Below the pieces are notes generated by a model. The model searched no databases and had not been told where the DNA came from. It saw only the letters and a program-made list of their open reading frames with translations. Positions 22,907 to 28,172 of a DNA stretch of 28,172 nucleotides are shown here, one piece after another. A program made the position numbers and the translations under genes. The stretch is from the IMG/VR virus record IMGVR_UViG_3300030616_000067, positions 1 to 28,172 of that record; one strand, given 5' to 3'. The first letter of the stretch is position 1; each line of letters starts with the position of its first letter. The stretch comes from a virus.

Positions 22907-23002
22907 ATGGGTAAAATGCGTCAAAATTTAGAAATGAATTTTAAGGGAGAATCCTTTGTGTCTAACCTAAGTGAATTATTAATTAAAAACTATGAAAAAT
23001 GA
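22907..23002 (+). CDS. 31-residue peptide, coupled to the next gene
   Basis: ATG at 22907, stop TGA at 23000-23002 overlapping the ATG of the next gene (ATGA). The peptide starts MGKMRQNLEMNFKGES and ends with a helix-like SNLSELLIKNYEK. The exact overlap, repeated between the next two genes, supports real translation. It could be a small regulator or simply a leader that couples translation. Confidence 0.5.
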   Translation: MGKMRQNLEMNFKGESFVSNLSELLIKNYEK

Positions 23003-23403
23003 AAACAGTAACTGATGAAGAACAAAAAGACTTTTTTATTAAATTAAGTAATTACATTATTAATGAATTAGATTCCATAGCGAATAGTTCCATTGAAAAC
23101 AAAAAACGTTTTATTGAAACTATAAAAAACTATGGAAACAATCTTGATAATGGTGTTTATTCTTATTTGAGAGTTAAAGAAGATGATAAACTTAATAATA
23201 ATGTTGCCTTTGGTATGATTGCTATGACAATAGGAAAGGTAATGTCAGTTTCCGATTATTCAAATGATGATTATTTTACAAATTATATTAAGTATATCGA
23301 CAACATTTTAATAGTTACTGATAACCATAAAAAAGAGTCACCATATATACAAACTATCATTATTTATTTGACAAATGAATTTTATAAAAACTATAAGAAA
23401 TGA
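22999..23403 (+). CDS. Hypothetical helical protein of the control region
   Basis: A 134-residue protein, mostly helical, with alternating charged and hydrophobic residues (DFFIKLSNYIINELDSIANS). A segment IAMTIGKVMSVSDYSNDDYF resembles LHTIGRMMSMQDDAYDEQF of the 98-residue protein at 25527-25823. The family is unknown. It overlaps both neighbours by 4 bases. Its place beside the recombinase and its own promoter suggest expression in the lysogen, possibly as a control, immunity or defence protein; this is inference. Confidence 0.6.
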   Translation: MKTVTDEEQKDFFIKLSNYIINELDSIANSSIENKKRFIETIKNYGNNLDNGVYSYLRVKEDDKLNNNVAFGMIAMTIGKVMSVSDYSNDDYFTNYIKYIDNILIVTDNHKKESPYIQTIIIYLTNEFYKNYKK

Positions 23404-23633
23404 AAAAAACAAAACAAGTAGATTACAGTACAGTTATATTTGATATAATTGAGTCTATTCCTGAATTGGAAACTAAAGAAGATGTTTATTTATATTTGGA
23501 AGATTTAATTCAGGAATTTATTTATAGAATTAGTGAGTCATATGACCATCAAGGTCCTAAGGAAGAAATACCTGAGTTTAAGAAGTTTTTAGATGTTATA
23601 GAAAAAAGAAGAAACGAAGAATTTTATTATTAA
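23400..23633 (+). CDS. Small acidic hypothetical protein
   Basis: A 77-residue, acidic, helical protein (IPELETKEDVYLYLEDLIQE and YRISESYDHQGPKEEIPEF). No recognised motif. It is the last gene of the coupled plus-strand operon, ending 40 bases before a terminator. It could be the partner of the 134-residue protein. Confidence 0.6.
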   Translation: MKKTKQVDYSTVIFDIIESIPELETKEDVYLYLEDLIQEFIYRISESYDHQGPKEEIPEFKKFLDVIEKRRNEEFYY

Positions 23634-23670
23634 AATGAAAAGTTTATCAAAATCAAAATTAAGAGCAATA

Positions 23671-23699
23671 AAAAAGAGGGCCTCTAAGACCCTCTTTTT
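23671..23699. terminator. Two-way terminator between the plus-strand operon and the recombinase
   Basis: Stem AAAAAGAGGG / CCCTCTTTTT with a 9-base loop. A-run on one side and T-run on the other give U tracts in both directions, so it can end the plus-strand operon and the convergent recombinase transcript. Confidence 0.85.
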
Positions 23700-23754
23700 T
23701 TATGAAATATATTATCTTAAATCTAATATTAAAGTTTATCTCGTATTCTTAGAT

Positions 23755-25332
23755 TTATCCACGTGTTAAATATTGGAATTCCTTAAAGTAGCTTAAATTT
23801 CTATCAACAATTACATTCTTTGAATAAACTGAAAATACAATTCTTAATGGTTCAGGATTTCCAAAGGCAAATACTTCAGCATAAATAACCTTTTCATTTT
23901 TTCTTAAAGGATATTCAAATTTAAGATTTGAATTTTTAACTCTGTATAAGAATATCCCATTTACATATTTTTCTATAAATTCTCTTTTTATATTATATTC
24001 TTCACTATAATAATATTCTATTAATGTATCTGCCATACTTAAGTCTTGTAATGATTGTAATGAATTTTTTAGAAGTTCTATATTATTTTTAAATTCAATT
24101 TTATTCTTAGTAATTTCTTCCATATTACTTTGAAGCTCTACATCTTCAATATATTCTTCTGCATAAAGTTTAAGAATTCTTTTACGTTTTGATTCTAACT
24201 TCTGAATTTCATTCTCATAATATGTAATTTGTTGTTTTTTATTTTCAATATTACTATTACTTATTACATCTTTATGAACTTGTATCATACTATCTTTATG
24301 AAAGAATAATTGTTTATAGATAACTTCATCTACTAATTCTATTTTTAAATAACCAATTGATTTACATTTCTTATATCGATCTCTATCTCCTAAATCTAAA
24401 TAATATGAATATTTATCTATTGTATTAGTTTGTGTAACAAATGAATATCCACAATGACCACATTTCATCATTGACTTAAATAAATATTCATATTTTGTTC
24501 TATTAATATATCCTATATTATCTTCAAATCTTTTTTGTGCTTTATCCCAGGTTTCTTTATCTACAATTGCAGGTATTGAAATTACAACATCTCTATATTT
24601 TCTTTCTCCTTTATAAATTGGTCTTTTAACCATTCTTCCAATAACAGATGCTTTCCAAGTAATATCAACCTCTTCACCTGTATAAAGTTTTCTTGTGATT
24701 CCTTGTATCTTTTTTCTTGTAGGAATATTTAGACTATTAAGTTCTCTGGCTATTCGATTAAGTGCCCATCCTTTAATAATCCAATCATAAATTTGTCTTA
24801 TAATTTTAGATTCTTTATCATCTATTTTTAGATATCCTTTATCATCTTTTGTATATCCATAAGGAAGAGTGCTATATCCTATCGCTTTCCCTTTTTTAAC
24901 TGCAGCCATTCTACCTCTAACACCTCTTTCAATAAATGTATTTCTTTCCATTTCTGCCATACTGGATAAAATAGAAAGTAACATTGTGTTTGCTGCATTA
25001 TCAGAAATAGATGAAAGGTTTTCTTTTTTAAAATGAATATTGACATTATGTTTATTAAAGAAGTCAATTTCATTTATTGTCTTTACCATAGATCTTCCAA
25101 GTCGAGAGATTTCCCAAATACCTATATTCTTAATATCATTATCAAGGACATATTGCTTCATTGCATCATACTCCTTGCGTTCAGCATTCAGATCATATCC
25201 TGAAACTTTTTCTCCAAAAACTCCAACAACCTCAAATTTATTTAAGGTTGCCCATTTTTTTAAGTCTTCAAATTGGGACTCATAATCTTGGTCCTGTGTT
25301 GAGACTCTACTGTAAAGGACTATTTTTTCCAT
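23755..25332 (-). CDS. Large serine recombinase (phage integrase type)
   Basis: A 525-residue protein. The N-terminal resolvase domain has the nucleophile S11 in YSRVSTQDQD, the arginine motif EISRLGRS (75-81) and the helix MAEMERNTFIERGVRGRMAA (125-144). The recombinase domain follows (PYGYTKDDKGYLKI, ALNRIARELNSLNIPTRKK). A zinc-ribbon region has C291, C294 and C323, one Cys fewer than usual. A long coiled coil spans about 360-430. This architecture is that of integrases that join attP and attB without high-energy cofactors, so the phage is probably temperate. A DNA invertase role is a less likely alternative, since no inverted fibre segments were seen. It ends near the two-way terminator. 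Confidence 0.92.
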   Translation of the reverse strand: MEKIVLYSRVSTQDQDYESQFEDLKKWATLNKFEVVGVFGEKVSGYDLNAERKEYDAMKQYVLDNDIKNIGIWEISRLGRSMVKTINEIDFFNKHNVNIHFKKENLSSISDNAANTMLLSILSSMAEMERNTFIERGVRGRMAAVKKGKAIGYSTLPYGYTKDDKGYLKIDDKESKIIRQIYDWIIKGWALNRIARELNSLNIPTRKKIQGITRKLYTGEEVDITWKASVIGRMVKRPIYKGERKYRDVVISIPAIVDKETWDKAQKRFEDNIGYINRTKYEYLFKSMMKCGHCGYSFVTQTNTIDKYSYYLDLGDRDRYKKCKSIGYLKIELVDEVIYKQLFFHKDSMIQVHKDVISNSNIENKKQQITYYENEIQKLESKRKRILKLYAEEYIEDVELQSNMEEITKNKIEFKNNIELLKNSLQSLQDLSMADTLIEYYYSEEYNIKREFIEKYVNGIFLYRVKNSNLKFEYPLRKNEKVIYAEVFAFGNPEPLRIVFSVYSKNVIVDRNLSYFKEFQYLTRG

Positions 25333-25391
25333 AACTTTAATATTAAATTATGGAATAAATATATACAAAATTTTTGTTAGTATAAACAAAA
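25333..25391. other. Non-coding region upstream of the recombinase; candidate attP
   Basis: The gap upstream of a serine integrase is a common place for attP. It contains an imperfect palindrome with arms TATAC/GTATA at 25362-25384. No direct evidence for recombination is present, and an operator or promoter for the recombinase is equally possible. Confidence 0.3.
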
Positions 25392-25415
25392 AAACTACCA
25401 TTAATATAGTAGTTT
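25388..25415 (-). terminator. Terminator at the end of the late operon
   Basis: Stem AAACTAC / GTAGTTT (25392-25398 and 25409-25415) with a 10-base loop. On the minus strand it runs into seven T. It lies between the 98-residue gene (stop at 25527) and the recombinase, so it separates late genes from integration. Confidence 0.7.
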
Positions 25416-25526
25416 CTTTAATTATATTATATAATTGATTGAATATGAATAAAATATAAGAATATATTTTATAATTTATTATTAAATATTTTTATTTTTT
25501 GCCTTTATATTTATTAAATGTATATA
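25416..25526. other. AT-only spacer after the last late gene
   Basis: About 110 bases of almost pure A/T downstream of the 98-residue gene. Nothing else was identified. Confidence 0.5.
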
Positions 25527-25823
25527 CTATACTACATTACTTTGTAATTCTTCAACATCACTCTTAGTAATATTAAGTTCATTTTTAAGTTCAGTAATAC
25601 AATCATTTAATACATCTATTTTATTAATTATTTCATTAAGATATTTAAAAACATTATCAAATTGTTCATCATATGCATCATCTTGCATAGACATCATACG
25701 TCCTATTGTATGTAATAAATCTATAGCAGCTATATCGGATGTTTTTTTACTTTTAATACGTTTTTTAACATCATTACATATAGGTATTTTTTCTAATTCA
25801 TATTTATTTTTTTTATTATCCAT
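25527..25823 (-). CDS. Helical hypothetical protein, last gene of the late operon
   Basis: A 98-residue protein, basic at the start (MDNKKNKYELEKIPICNDVKK) and then a coiled coil (KYLNEIINKIDVLNDCITEL, ELNITKSDVEELQ). No membrane segment and no catalytic motif. It follows the membrane protein gene by 24 bases and precedes the late terminator. The middle segment resembles part of the 134-residue plus-strand protein. It may work with the membrane protein upstream, but the function is unknown. Confidence 0.6.
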   Translation of the reverse strand: MDNKKNKYELEKIPICNDVKKRIKSKKTSDIAAIDLLHTIGRMMSMQDDAYDEQFDNVFKYLNEIINKIDVLNDCITELKNELNITKSDVEELQSNVV

Positions 25824-25847
25824 TCATTATATATTATTTTAAATATT

Positions 25848-26183
25848 TTATATTATTGAAAATATAAATTGAGCTATAAAAAGTAATCCTATTAAGCTTC
25901 CAAGTATAAAAAATAATTTAGGATATTTTTTAAACATTTTATATTCTAATAAATTATTTTGAATTTCTTTAACTTCTGTTGTATTAGGACATTTATTATA
26001 TCTTTCTTTTTCATTTAATTCTAATTTTGTAACTCTATCATTTGTTTTCGTTGTTTGTCCCTCTATTCTATCTAATTTTATACTAATATTCTTAAATTCT
26101 TTATAATTTATATTAGCATTTGCTTCTATTGCTGCATATATTCCTCTTATTTTTTCATTAAATAATTTTTCCTCATTATTCAT
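25848..26183 (-). CDS. Coiled-coil protein with C-terminal membrane anchor (XhlA/holin-like)
   Basis: A 111-residue protein. Residues 1 to about 85 are helical and charged (FKNISIKLDRIEGQTTKTND, VTKLELNEKERYN). Residues 89-110 form a strong membrane segment (KLFFILGSLIGLLFIAQFIF). This layout, coiled coil plus C-terminal anchor at the end of the late operon after the tail genes, resembles the XhlA-type haemolysin/holin helper. A holin or lysis-helper role is therefore plausible, though no endolysin gene was found beside it. Confidence 0.6.
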   Translation of the reverse strand: MNNEEKLFNEKIRGIYAAIEANANINYKEFKNISIKLDRIEGQTTKTNDRVTKLELNEKERYNKCPNTTEVKEIQNNLLEYKMFKKYPKLFFILGSLIGLLFIAQFIFSII

Positions 26184-26197
26184 ATTACATAATTATT

Positions 26198-26509
26198 TTA
26201 ATATTTAACAGCTTCTAATACTATAAATGAGTCTTTAACTACAGTATAAATAGTAGTTCCATTTTCAATTGTTATATCATATACATAATTTCCTGGGTCA
26301 ACACTCGTATCTGTTGATGATAAACTAAAAGATAATGTTGAAGCATCTGTTACACTGCCTGTTGAGGTTATTATGGATGTAGAACCTGAAGCCCTTGATT
26401 TGACAGTAAAATAAGGTATATATGTGCTTAAATCTGCAGGCCCTCCACCTATAACACAACCAATTGACCTTGTATTATGTTGATATATTTCTATTCTATT
26501 TGTTGCCAT
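26198..26509 (-). CDS. Ig-like small tail protein (BppU-N-like)
   Basis: A 103-residue beta-rich protein. The order of strands, including DLSTYIPYFTVKSRASGS, TLSFSLSSTDTSVDPGNYVY and TTIYTVVKDSFIVLEAVKY, fits the pattern of small baseplate/fibre domains in which G..Y.YDI.I...G..YTVV.G.F.V follows a strand-rich half. Residues GGPADLSTYIPYF match the (G.P.DLTGY) turn. It is probably a virion accessory protein attached near the tail tip. Confidence 0.7.
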   Translation of the reverse strand: MATNRIEIYQHNTRSIGCVIGGGPADLSTYIPYFTVKSRASGSTSIITSTGSVTDASTLSFSLSSTDTSVDPGNYVYDITIENGTTIYTVVKDSFIVLEAVKY

Positions 26510-26525
26510 AATTTATATATTTATT

Positions 26526-27458
26526 TTATGTATTTATATTAGCTGAAAATGTACGACCTGCACCTGTAAAAATTGATGTTAAACTAACAATATCAGCATT
26601 AGAAGCTCCATCCGTTGGAGGCATATTAGTACCTCCGTGAACATCAACAGCTAAATTTGCAGTAGGACTATTTGAACTAAAATATGTATTCATTTTAGAA
26701 AAGATAGCATCAACAGATGTTTGAGATAATGAACAATCATCAGCATCAAAACCTGTAAATTGTTGTGTTAATACATCAGGTAAAATAATTTCACATAAAT
26801 TTGAATTATTTTGAATATTAAATACACCACTAATTCCAGTATAACAAGATACATCAAATGTTCCTGTCAAATCACAGTTTGATACCCAAAAATTATTCAT
26901 TGAACTCGTATGACTATTATCACCATCAAATAATATATTAGTTAAATTAGGACATAGATATGCATAGAAATAATTCTCTGGAAGAGTTGAAAATCCTCTC
27001 ATATCTAAAACTCCTTCAATACCTGCTTTTGTAGCATTAAAATTACTACAACCGCAATTTGAACCTTGCGGTGGAAGTAATACTGTAGTAAGTTCTGGAG
27101 TATTATCAAACCATAATATTCCAGTTAAACTAGTAAAATCACTAAGATCCAATGTACCATAAACTGAAGTATCACCAATATCTATAGATGATATAGCATC
27201 TGCACCTGAAGTAGTTCCTTTAGTTACAGTCACTATTTTATTTCCAGGTGATGAATATGTATGATCTACATCATTTGCAGAAATTGATGTGTCATCTCCA
27301 AAATCCCAATCTAAAGTACCTCCACCAGTAATTCCAAATGCAGCAACAAAATTTTCATCGTAAGCGTTAGTATAAATTTTAACAATATAATCTTTTTCTG
27401 CTCCTACTGGTAATTCAATTTTATAATCTAATATTCCGTGTCTTAATATAGTACTCAT
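26526..27458 (-). CDS. PKD domain and leucine-rich-type tail/adhesin protein
   Basis: A 310-residue protein. Residues 46-81 contain WDFGDDTSISANDVDHTYSS followed by PGNKIVTVT, the PKD signature (WDFGDG...HTY..PG...VT.T). Then follows a leucine-rich-like run, with repeats such as SIDIGDTSVYGTLDLSDFTS and LTGILWFDNTPELTTVLLP, as in BspA-type surface proteins. The last 70 residues (SQTSVDAIFSKMNTYF, VDVHGGTNMPPTDGASNADI) match a tail domain common to such phage proteins. It likely binds host surface carbohydrate or protein. Its ATG lies 5 bases after the stop of the collagen fibre gene. Confidence 0.8.
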   Translation of the reverse strand: MSTILRHGILDYKIELPVGAEKDYIVKIYTNAYDENFVAAFGITGGGTLDWDFGDDTSISANDVDHTYSSPGNKIVTVTKGTTSGADAISSIDIGDTSVYGTLDLSDFTSLTGILWFDNTPELTTVLLPPQGSNCGCSNFNATKAGIEGVLDMRGFSTLPENYFYAYLCPNLTNILFDGDNSHTSSMNNFWVSNCDLTGTFDVSCYTGISGVFNIQNNSNLCEIILPDVLTQQFTGFDADDCSLSQTSVDAIFSKMNTYFSSNSPTANLAVDVHGGTNMPPTDGASNADIVSLTSIFTGAGRTFSANINT

Positions 27459-27462
27459 ATTA

Positions 27463-28172
27463 TTATTTTAAATTTCCGAAGGCATACCATATATTACTAC
27501 CTTTATGAATAACTGATGCTGCAGCATATTGGTCTCGAATTACTACTGAACCATCTGTTGTATATAAAGTTGTTGTTGCAGATAATGTAATATCTCCTAA
27601 TCCAGAATTAACAATTGTAGTTTGATATCCTGTATTTAAAGAATCAGGTAATGTAATTGTAAATGTACCTGATGCATCAATTAAATTATTTGCATTTAAT
27701 GCAGCTACAGTATAAGCTCCTGTAATTCCTTGAACTGTTGCGTCACCTTCTCCTTGAGTTCCTTGAGAACCTGTAATACCTTGAATTCCCTGTATACCTT
27801 GAATTCCCTGTATACCTTGAATTCCTTGAGTACCTTGTGCTCCTTGAGAACCTGTTATTCCTTGAATTCCTTGAGAACCTGTAATACCCTGAATACCCTG
27901 AATACCTTGAGCTCCATCAGTTCCTTGAGAACCTGTTGCTCCTTGAGAACCGGTGATACCTTGTATACCTTGAATACCTTGTATTCCTTGTGTACCTTGA
28001 GTTCCTTCACCTGTTATTCCTTGAATACCTTGTATACCTTGAGCTCCATCAGTTCCTTGAGAACCTGTTGTTCCTTGAGAACCTGTTGTTCCTTGAGAAC
28101 CTGTGATACCTTGTATACCTTGAATACCTTGAATACCTTGAATACCTTGAGCTCCATCAGTTCCTTGAGAAC
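27463..28172 (-). CDS. Collagen-like tail fibre, C-terminal part (runs in from the right edge)
   Basis: Open to the right edge. On the minus strand the first 150 or so codons are Gly-X-Y triplets of the same types as at 1-424, including the GTDGAQGIQG unit. The last 88 residues are a globular end, GAYTVAALNANNLIDASGTF, then TITLPDSLNTGYQTTIVNSG, TLYTTDGSVVIRDQYAAASV and a closing WYAFGNLK. This end is typical of phage fibre tips after a collagen shaft. The codon phase at the right edge is the same as at base 1, so this is very likely the second half of the gene starting at 424. Confidence 0.82.
   Translation of the reverse strand, partial: SQGTDGAQGIQGIQGIQGIQGITGSQGTTGSQGTTGSQGTDGAQGIQGIQGITGEGTQGTQGIQGIQGIQGITGSQGATGSQGTDGAQGIQGIQGITGSQGIQGITGSQGAQGTQGIQGIQGIQGIQGIQGITGSQGTQGEGDATVQGITGAYTVAALNANNLIDASGTFTITLPDSLNTGYQTTIVNSGLGDITLSATTTLYTTDGSVVIRDQYAAASVIHKGSNIWYAFGNLK

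Noticed and set aside
23636-23767. Possible 43-codon plus-strand gene after the three-gene operon
   Set aside because: It reads through the two-way terminator and overlaps the recombinase end; the frame is better seen as chance.
24879-25285. Alternative frames inside the serine recombinase gene on both strands
   Set aside because: The recombinase motifs are intact in the main frame; the others are shadows.
1-28172. tRNA genes, diversity-generating retroelement, insertion sequences
   Set aside because: No cloverleaf, no reverse transcriptase motif (YxDD) and no transposase or terminal inverted repeats were seen by eye; a tRNA scan was not possible.

Overview
The window looks like the genome, or nearly all of it, of a small temperate tailed phage (siphovirus-like, HK97-type head) of a Bacteroidota host. 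The host call is an inference. It rests on strong AT richness, the lack of Shine-Dalgarno sites, A/T-rich translation leaders, a Bacteroidota-style lipoprotein, and one promoter-like match to the TTTG / TAnnTTTG pattern. The first 27 bases equal the last 27 bases. Both ends lie in the same minus-strand reading frame of one collagen-like fibre gene, so the sequence most simply closes into a circle of about 28.1 kb.

Region by region, on the minus strand. From 15.3 kb down to 1 and then 28.17 to 25.5 kb is the late operon. It holds the small and large terminase, portal, S78-type prohead protease, major capsid protein, head-tail connector, head closure, gp10-like protein, tail terminator, an extra 87-residue protein, major tail protein, tail assembly chaperones joined by a -1 frameshift on a run of nine A, tape measure, a 1437-residue tail-tip/collagen fibre, a small beta protein, a second collagen fibre, a PKD protein, an Ig-like tail protein, a coiled-coil/membrane protein that may act in lysis, and a 98-residue protein. 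A terminator follows at 25.4 kb. Next comes a large serine recombinase (25.3 to 23.8 kb).

A plus-strand cluster (22.4 to 23.7 kb) carries one 96-residue coiled-coil gene with its own terminator, then a promoter and three overlapping small genes ending at a two-way terminator shared with the recombinase. The 22.16 to 22.46 kb divergent region is full of palindromes and is the likely control switch.

From 22.16 down to 15.5 kb runs the minus-strand early/accessory block: a PD-(D/E)XK nuclease-like protein, a sugar-type methyltransferase, a small membrane protein, a NUMOD3-tailed protein, a GT2 glycosyltransferase, an HNH endonuclease, a stripped-down family A DNA polymerase-like protein (383 aa) preceded by two large matched hairpins, several small unknowns, a lipoprotein and a 154-residue thymidylate-synthase-fold protein. 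It ends at a terminator at 15.5 kb.

The most interesting content is the compact replication/modification block. The minimal polymerase has all the family A signature motifs but no exonuclease domain. The two hairpins beside it differ at two positions, with matching changes in both arms, as an origin might. The thymidylate synthase-like protein keeps the catalytic Cys and the spacing of the substrate-binding residues but has Asp where dUMP-specific enzymes have Asn, the change seen in dCMP-specific enzymes. No endolysin, helicase, replication initiator or repressor could be recognised.
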